From positions 1 through 64,000 of the forward strand of contig JAPHTO010000031.1 in assembly GCA_026196955.1 (NCBI GenBank): DNA of 64,000 nt. The letters run 5' to 3'. Positions 46,529 through 56,266 of the stretch are shown here, one piece after another. Source of the stretch: Colwellia sp. GTDB lineage: Bacteria; Pseudomonadota; Gammaproteobacteria; Enterobacterales; Alteromonadaceae. Both the position numbers and the translations under genes were made by a program. The notes beneath the pieces were generated by a model that saw only the letters and a list, made by a program, of their open reading frames with translations, was not told where the DNA came from and did not search any database. Position 1 is the first letter of the stretch, and each line of letters begins with the position of its first letter.

Positions 46529-47611
46529 TTATATGACGATAAGCTCGCCACGAATTGCGCCAGCTTGATCTAAAGCCTCTAAAATCGCCATTACATCACC
46601 GGGCCCAGCACCTACTTCGTTAATAGCTCTTACTAACGTGTCTAAAGTAACCCCTGGGTTAAAAACAAACATGCGCGCATCACTTTGGGTGATATTCACT
46701 GCAGACTGGTTAGTGACCACGGTTTCCCCTTCAGCAAAGGCATTTGGCTGAGAAACTTCTTGCACTTCATTAATGGTCACGGTAATACCACCATGAGTAA
46801 TTGCCGCAGGTAAAAGCTGAACTTCTGAGCCAATAACTATGGTGCCTGTTCTAGAGTTGACAATAATTTTTGCAGAGCCTGCGGCGGGTTCAAATTCTAA
46901 GTTTTCAAGCACCGACAAAAAACTCACTCTATCATTAATGTCTCGTGGCGCATTAACCTGCACTGAAGCAGCATCAATCGCCCGCGCAGCACCAGGTATA
47001 AGATCATTAATGGTATCGGCTAATAGCTTAGCGGTTGTGAAATCAGTTCTATGCAAATTGAAGGTAATATGATCCCCTTGACCAAATGGCGACTTCACTT
47101 CTCGCTCAACCGTTGCTCCATTAGAGATCCTGCCCACTGTTGGCGTATTCACCAATATTTTTGAGCCATCTAAACCTTCAGCGCCTAAACCGCTAACAAC
47201 TAATGAGCCTTGTGCTACTGCATAGGCATTACCATCAATCCCCATTAAAATAGTTTGTAGTAATGTTCCGCCACGTAAACTTTGCGCACTACCCATACTC
47301 GATACAGTGACATCAATGGTTTGCCCTGGTTTTTTGAATGCATCTAGTTGTGCATGCACTGCAACAGCAGCAACATTTTTAATTTTTGGTTTTAAATTTT
47401 CTGGCATGGTAATACCGAAATTGCTGAGCATGGTTTTAAAGCTTTGCTCAGTAAATGGACTTTGCTCTCCAGTACCGGGTAAACCCACAACTAAGCCATA
47501 GCCTATAAGCTGGTTTGAACGTACGCCAGCAACATCAACAGCATCTTTAATACGTTGCGCATGACTGGAAAAAGCCAGCATGAAAAAAATGATTGTAAAA
47601 ACTGCTTTCAT
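46529..47611 (-). CDS. flgI: FlgI, flagellar P-ring protein
   Basis: FlgI forms the P-ring around the rod in the periplasm. The mature protein starts after the signal peptide ([17 protein letters not shown]) with the family motif [29 protein letters not shown]. The C-terminus [18 protein letters not shown] is also typical. The open frame extends to 47695, but the ATG at 47611 with AAGG upstream starts directly at the signal peptide, giving 360 residues. Confidence 0.97.
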   Translation of the reverse strand: MKAVFTIIFFMLAFSSHAQRIKDAVDVAGVRSNQLIGYGLVVGLPGTGEQSPFTEQSFKTMLSNFGITMPENLKPKIKNVAAVAVHAQLDAFKKPGQTIDVTVSSMGSAQSLRGGTLLQTILMGIDGNAYAVAQGSLVVSGLGAEGLDGSKILVNTPTVGRISNGATVEREVKSPFGQGDHITFNLHRTDFTTAKLLADTINDLIPGAARAIDAASVQVNAPRDINDRVSFLSVLENLEFEPAAGSAKIIVNSRTGTIVIGSEVQLLPAAITHGGITVTINEVQEVSQPNAFAEGETVVTNQSAVNITQSDARMFVFNPGVTLDTLVRAINEVGAGPGDVMAILEALDQAGAIRGELIVI

Positions 47612-47679
47612 AATTTTACCTTTACATACATCGTCACTTATCCCGTCAACTTGACGAGTAAGTGCGACCGACAAATGCG

Positions 47680-48375
47680 TTATAATGGCCACCAAGAGCT
47701 ATTGAAAAATTTAGTTAACCAACCTTGCTCGTTTACATCGGCAAAAGTACCTGTGCCAGCATATTGAATTCGAGCATTGGCTACTTTCGTTGATAAAATA
47801 GTATTGTTTGAATTAATATCTTTAGAGCGAATAACACCGGTTAAACGAATATACTCATCGCCATTATTAAGAGTGATCCATTTTTCACCACGGATCATCA
47901 AGTTACCGTTAGGGAGTACTTTCAGCACATGCACCGAAATATTGCCGCTTAAGCTATTACCTTGATCGGCTTTAGAGTCCCCCTTAAATTTACTGTTTTG
48001 ATTAATACCAAATTGCAATGCTTGACCATTAATCGTGACGGGCGAGCCACCTAAACCAACAACGGGATCTAAAGCGGTATTACTTTCTTTTTTCAATTCG
48101 GTTTTGGCATTTTTCTTCGCTTGCGTATTCTCTTCTAAAATAACCGAGATAATATCGCCGATACGATGTGCCTTTGAGTCTGAATAAATGTTATTCACAT
48201 AGTTTTTCTTAAAAAGTGATCCCGTAGGCACAATAGATGATTCTTCCTCTTCAGGTAAAATAGGGGCAAAATCAGGATCATTGGGCAAAGCTTTACTCAA
48301 CTCAACGGTGTTACTACAAGCACCTAATTGACTAATAAGCAGCATTGCCAAAAGGTAAGTGAATATTTTTTTCAT
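47680..48375 (-). CDS. flgH: FlgH, flagellar L-ring lipoprotein
   Basis: FlgH forms the L-ring in the outer membrane. The 231-residue protein has a lipoprotein signal with lipobox LGAC (Cys near residue 20), the family motif [27 protein letters not shown] (landmark residues G, Y, D, R, D) and the C-terminal [11 protein letters not shown]. An upstream ATG at 48396 exists, but the ATG at 48375 follows GAGG by 8 bases and starts at the signal peptide. Confidence 0.96.
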   Translation of the reverse strand: MKKIFTYLLAMLLISQLGACSNTVELSKALPNDPDFAPILPEEEESSIVPTGSLFKKNYVNNIYSDSKAHRIGDIISVILEENTQAKKNAKTELKKESNTALDPVVGLGGSPVTINGQALQFGINQNSKFKGDSKADQGNSLSGNISVHVLKVLPNGNLMIRGEKWITLNNGDEYIRLTGVIRSKDINSNNTILSTKVANARIQYAGTGTFADVNEQGWLTKFFNSSWWPL

Positions 48376-48409
48376 AATAGCCTCAATAATGGTCAAGGGT
48401 TTACATGAC

Positions 48410-49198
48410 CTATAGTTGCTGATTGATATAACTTAACATTTGATCTACCGCTGAAATGACCTTCGAGTTCATTTCATAAACACGTTGTGATTCAATCAAA
48501 TTCACTAATTCTTCGGTGGTATTCACATTGGAGGTCTCTAATGCCCCCTGCACTATCATGCCAAAGCCTTCAAGCCCAGGAACACCTTCTTGTGGAGCGC
48601 CACTCACTTGTGTTTCAATAAATAAGTTTTGTCCTATTGGCTCAAGGCCTGTTGGGTTAACAAAATTTACCGTATTAATTTGTCCAACAACGGCAGGCTC
48701 TGCTTGTCCTTGTAAGGTAACTGATACTTCACCATCTTGAGAGATCACAATGCTCAAGGCATCTTCTGGAATAGTCACTTGTGGCTGTAATAAATAGCCT
48801 GCCCCTGGAGTCACCATGTTGCCTTCATCATCCATGGTAAATTGACCATTTCGACTATAAGCGGATGTGCCATCAGGCATTAATATTTCAAAGAAACCTT
48901 CCCCTTGGACCATCAGATCGAGTGCATTGTCTGTGGTTAGCATATCCCCTTGGGTATGAATTTTTTGTGTCGCAACCACTTTAGTGCCGGCGCCAAGCAT
49001 TAAACCTGAAGGTGCTTCGCTATCATCTGCTGTCCGCCCGCCCGGTTGGTTGATATTTTGATAAAGCAGGTCTTCAAAAACCGCACGACTTTTCTTAAAG
49101 CCAACAGTACTCGCATTGGCTAAGTTATTAGAAATTACCGCAATATCTTTAGTTTGCGCATCTAAGCCGGTTTTACTGATCCATAATGCTGGGTTCAT
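48410..49198 (-). CDS. flgG: FlgG, distal rod protein
   Basis: FlgG is the distal rod subunit. The 262-residue protein has the N-terminal Flg_bb_rod motif (DIAVISNNLANASTVGFKKSR), the central hook-rod domain with AYSRNGQFTMDDEGNMVTPGAGYLL (partly quoted) and the C-terminal NTTEELVNLIESQRVYEMNSK. It lies 35 bases after flgF and ahead of flgH in the standard order. Confidence 0.97.
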   Translation of the reverse strand: MNPALWISKTGLDAQTKDIAVISNNLANASTVGFKKSRAVFEDLLYQNINQPGGRTADDSEAPSGLMLGAGTKVVATQKIHTQGDMLTTDNALDLMVQGEGFFEILMPDGTSAYSRNGQFTMDDEGNMVTPGAGYLLQPQVTIPEDALSIVISQDGEVSVTLQGQAEPAVVGQINTVNFVNPTGLEPIGQNLFIETQVSGAPQEGVPGLEGFGMIVQGALETSNVNTTEELVNLIESQRVYEMNSKVISAVDQMLSYINQQL

Positions 49199-49232
49199 AC
49201 ATCACCCCTTTCTCTGTGAATTATTATCTAAG

Positions 49233-50021
49233 CTAGAAAGCGCGTAATAACGCGGCCGTACTAGCATCTATCTCTTCTGCGGTTTTCATCATTTTCAATT
49301 GCATTTCAAATTGTCTTTGTAAAGCAATCATGTCTGTCATTTCACTAATAGGATTGACATTGCTTGACTCAAGCATGCCGCCTTGCACCTTCACATTGAC
49401 ATCGGCTAGCACAGCCTGCCCATCCTTGCGTCGGAATAAACCATCATTGCCCTTTTCTAATAAACGCACATCTGGATTAACTAGTTTTATGCGTCCAACC
49501 TCTTCTAGAACAGTACTTGGCGCACCTTCAGGCTGAACCATAATGGTTCCATCTGGTGATATTTGGATATTATTAACAGGTAAAGGTAACGTGATAGGGC
49601 CATTGTCGCCTAGCACAACTTCTCCACTAGAGGTTTCTAACAAACCATCTTCGGTAAGGCGTAAATCCCCTTGTCGGGTATAAGCTTCGCCCGAGGCTGT
49701 TGCGCCAAAAGCGGCAGCTTGTGCTCCAGTTTTACCTGTATCAGGTGCTTGCACGGCAAACCAACCTTCACCTGAAATAGCGATATCAAGCGATCTTCCT
49801 GTGGTCAATAAAGCACCTGAGTCAAAATTTTGGCTAGCGCGCTCTGTCATGGCAAACACACGTGTCGGCTGACCTTCACCAAATGCCTGCATACTTCGAG
49901 CTTGGGCTAAATCAGCTTTAAAGCCTGTAGTTTTAGCATTAGCAAGATTATTCGCATTTATTGATAGTGCTTGCATGTTCTGTTTGGCACCGCTCATCGC
50001 GATGTAAAGCAGCTTATCCAT
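49233..50021 (-). CDS. flgF: FlgF, proximal rod protein
   Basis: FlgF is a proximal rod subunit. The 262-residue protein starts DKLLYIAMSGAKQNMQALSI and has NANNLANAKTTGFKADLA and the C-terminal SEMTDMIALQRQFEMQLKMM. An ATG at 50036 is in frame, but the ATG at 50021 has GGAAA about 9 bases upstream and the usual N-terminus. It has its own sigma54 promoter, separated from flgE by a strong terminator. Confidence 0.96.
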   Translation of the reverse strand: MDKLLYIAMSGAKQNMQALSINANNLANAKTTGFKADLAQARSMQAFGEGQPTRVFAMTERASQNFDSGALLTTGRSLDIAISGEGWFAVQAPDTGKTGAQAAAFGATASGEAYTRQGDLRLTEDGLLETSSGEVVLGDNGPITLPLPVNNIQISPDGTIMVQPEGAPSTVLEEVGRIKLVNPDVRLLEKGNDGLFRRKDGQAVLADVNVKVQGGMLESSNVNPISEMTDMIALQRQFEMQLKMMKTAEEIDASTAALLRAF

Positions 50022-50062
50022 AATGAATTTCCACATGGGTTACTTCTATTAAGTAGATAAAT

Positions 50063-50077
50063 GCAAAGAAAGTGCCA
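50063..50077 (-). promoter_or_regulatory. Sigma54 promoter of flgF and downstream genes
   Basis: The minus strand reads TGGCACTTTCTTTGC, a full match to TGGCAC-N5-TTGC. The transcript would start near 50051, 30 bases before flgF. It would drive flgFGHIJ and, with no terminator seen, probably flgKL. Confidence 0.88.
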
Positions 50078-50128
50078 GATAGCTTAGAAGAGCAACTCGA
50101 ATGAGTGTTTAGATGAGCAGAAAAACAA

Positions 50129-50172
50129 AAAGCAGCTAGCTAAGGAGTATCCACGCCTTAGCTAGCTGCTTT
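50129..50172. terminator. Strong terminator after flgE
   Basis: A 17-base perfect inverted repeat (AAAGCAGCTAGCTAAGG and its complement) with a 10-base loop lies 26-69 bases after the flgE stop, between flgE and the flgF promoter. It splits the flg genes into flgBCDE and flgFGHIJKL transcription units. Confidence 0.85.
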
Positions 50173-50197
50173 ATTCAAACTAAAAGGATTATAGTTT

Positions 50198-51595
50198 TTA
50201 TCTGATTTGCAATATCGTTTGGTTTAATTGGTTATCAACTTCTAGCGCTCTTGAGTTGGCTTGGAAGTTTCGTTGTGCTGAAATTAAGTCAATCAATTCT
50301 GTAGTTAAGTTCACATTGGATTGCTCTAGTGCAGAGGAGTTAATAGTACCGAAGGTACCTGAGCCACCCTCACCTGCTAGCGGCTCACCGGAAACAATAC
50401 TTTCTTTCCAGCCTGTATTACCGACTTGTGTTAAGCCTTGCTCATTTGCAAAGTTTACCATGGCAATACGAGCTAATGGCTGGGAAGTACCATTTGAATA
50501 GGTCGCCCGTACAAGGCCATCAGAGCCAATATCAATACCCGTTAGTCGCCCTACCGCTAAGCCATTTTGATTTAATGCAGTAACTTCAAAGTTAGAAGCA
50601 AATTGCGTCGGTTCATTAGGGTTTGGTGCAATCGGATCTAAATTAAAATCAATCTCTACCGTTTGTGTTGTATCAGCGCCATTAGGTAAATGATTGCTAA
50701 AGTCAGTAGTTACAATCCCCCCATTGGCTAGCGTTGGGATTTGACCTTCGAAATCGCCCGAAGCACTAAACATTAACCGCGCACCTTGAACCCCAGTACC
50801 AACAGCTGGTGGTGGTAAAGGTCTACCCGACAACGGCCCTGAAACAGAGCCACCAACTGGGTTAGTACCTCCAACGGGATCAACAATATCAATGACATTG
50901 CCATCGACAGCCGCAAACATCATCCACTCATTTGGGCTTACCGCGGGGTCATCTTTAACAAAGAAGTAAGTCATAATATGACTATCACCTAAGGAGTCAA
51001 AAATAGTCACTGACGTTGAGTTGTTAAAGGTTAGAGGATCATCAGGGTCAAAATTACCTGGCGCATTAGAAATATAAGAGTCTCCTGCCGGTAAGTTCAT
51101 ACGTACATCAACTTCACTGGTTTTGGTTGGTGCGCCTGAGGCGGTAGGAATAAGTACTGGCTCAGCAGTACTTAAACTTACTGAGGCTGAAGAGCCATCA
51201 GGGTTTACTGGAAAGCCTAATAAATGACCACCTTGCGAGTTAACAACAAAATTATCAGCATTTAATTTAAATTGCCCAGCGCGAGTATAGGACGTTTCTA
51301 ACGAGCCAAGCTCTGGTACGGTGGCAAAAAAACCATTACCAGTAATTGCTAAATCCAAAGCATTATTAGTAAACTGAATGCTGCCTTGCGAAAACTGCTG
51401 AGCAACATCGGCAGTAAGTACACCATCACCCACTTTAGTTTTGCCCGATGCAAGTAATGATGCAGCATAAACATCAACAAATTCAGCACGCGATTCTTTA
51501 AAACCCGTAGTATTAACATTAGCAATGTTATTGGATGAGACATCTAGGTCTTTTTGTGCAGCGTTTAATCCGCTTAGTGCTATATTAAATGACAT
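50198..51595 (-). CDS. flgE: FlgE, flagellar hook protein
   Basis: FlgE polymerises into the hook. The 465-residue protein has the N-terminal motif ALSGLNAAQKDLDVSSNNIANVNTTGFKESR (landmark residues N, N, G, F) and the C-terminal LTTELIDLISAQRNFQANSRAL. The middle carries Gly/Pro/Asn-rich variable domains. It follows flgD by 26 bases and ends before a strong terminator. Confidence 0.97.
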   Translation of the reverse strand: MSFNIALSGLNAAQKDLDVSSNNIANVNTTGFKESRAEFVDVYAASLLASGKTKVGDGVLTADVAQQFSQGSIQFTNNALDLAITGNGFFATVPELGSLETSYTRAGQFKLNADNFVVNSQGGHLLGFPVNPDGSSASVSLSTAEPVLIPTASGAPTKTSEVDVRMNLPAGDSYISNAPGNFDPDDPLTFNNSTSVTIFDSLGDSHIMTYFFVKDDPAVSPNEWMMFAAVDGNVIDIVDPVGGTNPVGGSVSGPLSGRPLPPPAVGTGVQGARLMFSASGDFEGQIPTLANGGIVTTDFSNHLPNGADTTQTVEIDFNLDPIAPNPNEPTQFASNFEVTALNQNGLAVGRLTGIDIGSDGLVRATYSNGTSQPLARIAMVNFANEQGLTQVGNTGWKESIVSGEPLAGEGGSGTFGTINSSALEQSNVNLTTELIDLISAQRNFQANSRALEVDNQLNQTILQIR

Positions 51596-51621
51596 AATTT
51601 AACCCTCTTAAAAATTTTGTT

Positions 51622-52311
51622 TTAGCCTTGTGATACTTCAACTACATCGGCTAATGCCATTGAGCTGCCACCATTAAGGTTTAATAAAATACTACCGTTA
51701 GCACCTGCTAAGGTAACGCTGTCAACTTTGCGATAAGTCATGGCTTGAAGCTCGGATGCTTGACCATCGACTAAACCAGCAACTCTAAAACGATAGGCGC
51801 CTGCTGGTGCAGCTTCGCCGCTACTTGTCTGCCCGTCCCAAGTAAAGGTACCGCCACCTTCGGCAAGATTACCAACAGGTACCGTTTGAATGATTTCGCC
51901 GGCAATGTTTTCCACATAAATATTGACGTTACTTGCGGGTGTTTCACTGACTATTTTACCTTTAACAGGCTCGCCTTCATTCATACCAAAAATATTATCT
52001 TCTACTAGCACACTACGCCCAACTAATGAGGAAGCCTGCAATGCTTGGCTAGAAGTCATAGAACTAGCAAAATCAGTGAATGACTCATTTAATTGCTGGA
52101 CACCATCTGTGGTGGAGAACGCCGTCATTTGTGAGATCATTTCATTATTATCCACCGGTTTGGTTGGATCTTGATTTGACAATTCTTTGGTGAGTAACGC
52201 AAAAAAATCTTCTTGCGTAAGCATGCCATTGTCATTAGTGTCAGCTACTTTATAATCTTCTTGTTGCCAACGAATACCATCGAGTAAATTGCCGCCTGAA
52301 ACTGTTTCCAT
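51622..52311 (-). CDS. flgD: FlgD, hook cap protein
   Basis: FlgD is the scaffold that caps the hook during assembly. The 229-residue protein has the N-terminal FlgD motif (DFFALLTKELSNQDPTKPVDN, then EMISQMTAFSTTDGVQQLN) and a FlgD Ig-like/tudor region with FTWDGQTSSGEAAPAGAYRF. It lies 16 bases after flgC. Confidence 0.96.
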   Translation of the reverse strand: METVSGGNLLDGIRWQQEDYKVADTNDNGMLTQEDFFALLTKELSNQDPTKPVDNNEMISQMTAFSTTDGVQQLNESFTDFASSMTSSQALQASSLVGRSVLVEDNIFGMNEGEPVKGKIVSETPASNVNIYVENIAGEIIQTVPVGNLAEGGGTFTWDGQTSSGEAAPAGAYRFRVAGLVDGQASELQAMTYRKVDSVTLAGANGSILLNLNGGSSMALADVVEVSQG

Positions 52312-52327
52312 TATCGACTCCTATAAC

Positions 52328-52747
52328 CTATCGTTGACCTAAAGTAAGTGTCTTATTCAGCATATTCTTTGCTGACTCTGCCAATTGAACATTGGTTTGG
52401 TATGAGCGTGAGGCTGAAATCATATTAGTCATTTCTTCTATTACATTGACATTAGGCTTATAAATATAACCTTCATTATCCGCCATTGGATGATCCGGTG
52501 CATATTCGATATTTAACGGTTTATTGCTTTCAACAACACCAAGCACCTGTACGCCAACGTTCTCTTTTTGGCCGGCGGCAGCATCTTGCATGGCAGCGGC
52601 AAAAACTGGATGGCGAGCTCGGTAAGTTTGGTCAATGCTTGAACTCACACTGTCAGCATTGGCAATATTACTTGCGGTAGTATTCAAGCGCATTGATTGT
52701 GCGCTCATACCACTGCCAGTAATATTAAATACATTAAATAGACTCAT
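52328..52747 (-). CDS. flgC: FlgC, proximal rod protein
   Basis: FlgC is a proximal rod subunit. The 139-residue protein starts SLFNVFNITGSGMSAQSMRL, with TTASNIANADSVSSSIDQTY, and ends with NVIEEMTNMISASRSYQTNV. Two bases separate it from flgB. Confidence 0.96.
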   Translation of the reverse strand: MSLFNVFNITGSGMSAQSMRLNTTASNIANADSVSSSIDQTYRARHPVFAAAMQDAAAGQKENVGVQVLGVVESNKPLNIEYAPDHPMADNEGYIYKPNVNVIEEMTNMISASRSYQTNVQLAESAKNMLNKTLTLGQR

Positions 52748-52749
52748 AA

Positions 52750-53148
52750 TTATCTGCCTCCGCTAATCACTTTTTGCAGTGCTTTTATTTTTCCGTTAAG
52801 AAACTGCACACCTGCTTGGTACTCTAATGAGTTTTCTAAATACAAGTTTCGTTCCACTTGTACATCAACGGTATTTCCGTCACCGGTATCTGGTTGATTA
52901 GGTATGCGAAAATCGACGTTATTGTTTAATTCAGTGCGAACATCAAAATGTTTAGCATTGGTTCGACTCATGCCATTTTGCTGTTGAAGCGAGGCTTGTT
53001 GCATGGCTTGTTGAAAATCCATGCCTTTTGCTTTGTAACCGGGTGTATCAGCATTAGCGATATTAGCGGCAATGACTTCTGCTCGCTCGGCGCGCAGTTG
53101 CATGCCTTGCGCATGTAGCTCAAACCCTTTATCAAAACCTACAGCCAT
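52750..53148 (-). CDS. flgB: FlgB, proximal rod protein
   Basis: FlgB is the rod subunit next to FliE. The protein has VIAANIANADTPGYKAKGMDF and the C-terminal LEYQAGVQFLNGKIKALQKVI. The frame reaches 53169, but the ATG at 53148 (MAVGFDKGFEL) follows GAG by about 8 bases and gives the usual 132-residue protein. It begins the flgBCDE unit; a variant sigma54-like site lies 40-54 bases upstream. Confidence 0.95.
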   Translation of the reverse strand: MAVGFDKGFELHAQGMQLRAERAEVIAANIANADTPGYKAKGMDFQQAMQQASLQQQNGMSRTNAKHFDVRTELNNNVDFRIPNQPDTGDGNTVDVQVERNLYLENSLEYQAGVQFLNGKIKALQKVISGGR

Positions 53149-53187
53149 AATAAGCTCACTGTTAATCAAATATTAACAGTGAAACAT

Positions 53188-53202
53188 TCAATAATTATGC
53201 CA
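53188..53202 (-). promoter_or_regulatory. Variant sigma54-like site before flgB
   Basis: The minus strand reads TGGCATAATTATTGA. The -24 TGGCA is intact and -12 is TTGA instead of TTGC. A transcript from it would start near 53176, about 28 bases before the flgB ATG, a spacing similar to that at flgF and flrB. Family knowledge (Vibrio flgB is sigma54-dependent) raises its plausibility. Confidence 0.45.
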
Positions 53203-53253
53203 AAAAGAATAAAATAGGAAGTTCTAACTAAGGTGTATTAAAAGAGATTGAAG

Positions 53254-53292
53254 CTGCTGTTCACGTTTTCTATATAGTTGAGCAAACAGCAG
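53254..53292. repeat. Inverted repeat between cheR and flgB
   Basis: CTGCTGTT and AACAGCAG are 23 bases apart. No T run follows on the minus strand, so a terminator role for the upstream cheR is not clear. It may be the remnant of one or a regulatory operator upstream of the flgB promoter. Confidence 0.3.
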
Positions 53293-53337
53293 TGTGTATA
53301 AGAGATACAGAGGATATTAAGTGTTTAACGGACATAA

Positions 53338-54168
53338 TTATTTTTTTTGATAGACAATGCCGGGATTGCATCTAAGCATATTAAAATCATCACTTAACCC
53401 TGATAAAGATTCTGATGCGCCTAAAAATAGATAACCCGCATTATTTAAAGTGCCATGAATTTGACCAATAATTTGTGATTTAATTTCGGGTGAAAAATAA
53501 ATAAGTACATTACGGCAAAAAACGATATCAAACCGTCCCATTAAACTGTAGCTATTGAGCAGATTAAGCGGTCTAAAACTGACCATTTTTTTCACCTGCT
53601 CTTTAACTTTTAGCATTCCGTTTTCACCAACTTCAAAAAACTTACTTTTACGCTCTTCAGATAACCCGCGCGCTAATGCAAGTGAGTCATAATGCCCGAA
53701 CTTACAATGCTCTAACATGGTCGTAGAAATATCGGTGCCAATAACCTGAACACCACGCGGAAAAGCACCTGGATTTTTTTCCTGATACTCTAATACGGAC
53801 ATAGCGATGGAATAAGGCTCTTGCCCTGAAGAGCTAGCTGCTGACCATATCTTCACCGGCGTTCTTTTATCTGCAAAATCAGGCAATAGCTGCCTTTGAA
53901 GTAATTTAAAGGGATAATCGTCACGAAACCATAACGTTTCATTGGTGGTCATCGCATCAATAACAGCAGCACGTAATTGCCGCTCAACAGGAGATAAGGT
54001 ACTAGTGACTAATTCACTTAAAGAGCTTATGTTAAATTTACTCATTAACGGTGCTAAGCGACTCTTTACTAGGTACTGCTTATTTTCACCTAAGACGATG
54101 CCACATTGCTGCTCTAAAAAAGTTCTAAATTGATTATAACTTTTATCGTCAAGTTGTCTTACTGACAC
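53338..54168 (-). CDS. cheR: CheR, chemoreceptor methyltransferase
   Basis: CheR methylates glutamates of methyl-accepting chemotaxis proteins with SAM. The 276-residue protein has the N-terminal helical CheR_N domain with TTNETLWFRDDYPF and the SAM-binding KIWSAASSSGQEPYSIAM (GxE-type loop). It also has VIGTDIS and FDIVFCRNVLIYFSPEIK. The start is a GTG with AGGAAG about 10 bases upstream. It follows cheV, as in Vibrio and Shewanella flg loci. Confidence 0.95.
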   Translation of the reverse strand: MSVRQLDDKSYNQFRTFLEQQCGIVLGENKQYLVKSRLAPLMSKFNISSLSELVTSTLSPVERQLRAAVIDAMTTNETLWFRDDYPFKLLQRQLLPDFADKRTPVKIWSAASSSGQEPYSIAMSVLEYQEKNPGAFPRGVQVIGTDISTTMLEHCKFGHYDSLALARGLSEERKSKFFEVGENGMLKVKEQVKKMVSFRPLNLLNSYSLMGRFDIVFCRNVLIYFSPEIKSQIIGQIHGTLNNAGYLFLGASESLSGLSDDFNMLRCNPGIVYQKK

Positions 54169-54207
54169 TATTACTACTTCCTAAAAACTATACGATTAAT
54201 GATGTAT

Positions 54208-55137
54208 TTAAACATCATGCTCTAGCCATTTCTTTACCGCTGTGGCTAATTCGTCAGGATGAAATTTAGGGATAAAGTCTTCCGCCCCCACTTTTGCAAC
54301 CATAGCATTATTAAAGACCCCACTTAATGACGTGTGAAGTATCACTGGCATTTTTGCCATACGTTCATTACCTTTCACTTCAGCCGTTAGGGTATAACCA
54401 TCCATTTCTGGCATTTCTATATCTGAAACCATCAAAGCAACTTTTTCAGTAATAGAGTGTTCACAAGTTGCCTCAATAGCTTTTAATTGCTCTAGGGCAT
54501 CTTGGCCATTTTTAGCTAACGCCATTTTTATGCCTAATGGCTCCAATGCTCTTTTCACCTGGTTACGAGCAACCGTTGAGTCATCAGCGATCATAACGAT
54601 GCGCTCACCTAGTTCTTCACCCACGGTTTCATCAGCAACATCATCACTTAAGTCCGTCGAAACGGGGTTAATTTCATTAAGGATTTTTTCTACGTCTAAA
54701 ATAGACACCATTTCATTATCTATTTCAGTCACTGCCGTTAAATAGCTTGACTTACCAGCGCCTTCTGGCGGCGGCATCATATCCTTCCAACTCAGCGTCA
54801 CAATGCGTTCAACCCCGGCAACTAGAAAGCCCTGAACACTACGGTTATATTCCGCAATAATAATAAATGAGTCTTTAGTTTGAGTAATAGGTGGAGCACC
54901 TATTGCTTTACTTAAATCAATAACAGATATTGTTTGACCACGAATATGCGCAACACCTTTAATAAAGGCGTCCTGCTTTGGTAAAGAGGTCAATCGAGGA
55001 CACTGTAATACTTCTCTTACTTTAAAAACATTAATGCCAAATCGCTGTCTTCCCACCAATTTAAAAAGTAGTAACTCCAGTCTGTTTTGCCCAACTAATT
55101 GCGTTCGTTGGTTAACTGAATCTAATATACCTGCCAT
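54208..55137 (-). CDS. cheV: CheV, CheW-receiver coupling protein
   Basis: CheV couples receptors to CheA and can be phosphorylated for adaptation. The 309-residue protein has a CheW-like domain (FGINVFKVREVLQCPRL, HIRGQTISVIDLSKAI) and a C-terminal receiver (IADDSTVARNQVKRALEPLG, phospho-acceptor in MVSDIEMPEMDGYTLT). The frame reaches 55158, but the ATG at 55137 follows GAGG by 8 bases. It is transcribed divergently from flgA. Confidence 0.95.
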   Translation of the reverse strand: MAGILDSVNQRTQLVGQNRLELLLFKLVGRQRFGINVFKVREVLQCPRLTSLPKQDAFIKGVAHIRGQTISVIDLSKAIGAPPITQTKDSFIIIAEYNRSVQGFLVAGVERIVTLSWKDMMPPPEGAGKSSYLTAVTEIDNEMVSILDVEKILNEINPVSTDLSDDVADETVGEELGERIVMIADDSTVARNQVKRALEPLGIKMALAKNGQDALEQLKAIEATCEHSITEKVALMVSDIEMPEMDGYTLTAEVKGNERMAKMPVILHTSLSGVFNNAMVAKVGAEDFIPKFHPDELATAVKKWLEHDV

Positions 55138-55421
55138 AACAACCTCGTTTAAAATCAAAAACGATAACTTTTTAACTATTTAAATTAAAAGTCAAAAAGG
55201 CACAATTCTTGATTGCTCCAGTAATGAGTCAATTATAAGTCAAAAAGACTTATTGATAGTGAGTGATAGCTTATCAAAAAGTCTTGTTATTACTAGATAA
55301 GTAATTAACAAGGCTCAAGTTAATAATCTTTCGTCACAATTTTGACAAACTAACAACTATGCTGACTTAGTTTAAGCATAGTCGACTATTTGAATTTACC
55401 TAAAGATAAAGCACAAAAACT

Positions 55422-56114
55422 ATGTCTTATATAAAAGTTTTTTTATTTATTATCTGCTTCACAGTGCTCACACCTGTTACAAGCCTCGCTAGCACTTTTG
55501 ATAGTGATTATATTAGGGCTTTTGCTAAGGATTATCTTGAAAGTAAAATATCACCACCAGAAGGTGGAAAAACAACAATTACCATCGCGAATATTGACTC
55601 AAGAATAATAATTAAACCATGTCAGCGTGCGCTGAAAGCAAATATACCTGAAAACTATAGCGGTAGGAACGTAAATGTTAAAATAACTTGCGATGATCCA
55701 GCGCCATGGAAAATGTTTATTCCTGCAAAAATTGAAAATACCTTTGCTGTTGTAGTGGCAACTACAACAATTGAAAAAAATACTCTATTAACCGAGAGCA
55801 ATATTAATGTTGAATATATAGCAAGTAATAAGATACGCGGCAAGAAGCTCTCTGATATGGATGCGGTATTAGGCAGCAAAACCAAAAAGAGAGTCGCTAA
55901 AGGTCGCGCTATCAATAGCAATTATGTTTGCCTAGTCTGTAAAGGCGATACTGTCACTATCATTGCTAAGTCTGAACACTTTATGATTAAAACCCGGGGC
56001 ACTGCGCTAAGTGATGGTAATGTTAATCAGCAAATAAAAGTTAGAAACATTCGCTCTGGAAAAATTATAACGCCTAAAGTTAGCGCTATTAATCAAGTCA
56101 CTATTCACTTATAA
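55422..56114 (+). CDS. flgA: FlgA, P-ring assembly chaperone
   Basis: FlgA is a periplasmic chaperone for P-ring (FlgI) assembly. The 230-residue protein has a signal peptide (VFLFIICFTVLTPVTSLAS), an N-terminal SAF-like region and the typical C-terminal SAF domain (TIEKNTLLTESNINVEY, RAINSNYVCLVCKGDTVTI, RGTALSDGNVNQQIKVRN). It begins the plus-strand flgA-flgM-flgN segment. No convincing promoter was found upstream. Confidence 0.92.
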   Translation: MSYIKVFLFIICFTVLTPVTSLASTFDSDYIRAFAKDYLESKISPPEGGKTTITIANIDSRIIIKPCQRALKANIPENYSGRNVNVKITCDDPAPWKMFIPAKIENTFAVVVATTTIEKNTLLTESNINVEYIASNKIRGKKLSDMDAVLGSKTKKRVAKGRAINSNYVCLVCKGDTVTIIAKSEHFMIKTRGTALSDGNVNQQIKVRNIRSGKIITPKVSAINQVTIHL

Positions 56115-56266
56115 TTTTAATATAGAGTAAGGCGTTAAAATGAAGTTTAACGATAATTAACAGCAATAACTCAAGAAGTGAATAGAAGAATATTGCTTGA
56201 AAAATAAGTGGCCTATGAGTCAGGTATTGGCATCATAAAGCGGCTTAAATTTTTTAATATTTTAAT

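Noticed and set aside
55198-55212. AGGCACAATTCTTGA as a sigma54 promoter of flgA
   Set aside because: The -12 GC is missing, the base before GGCA is wrong and the leader would be about 200 bases.
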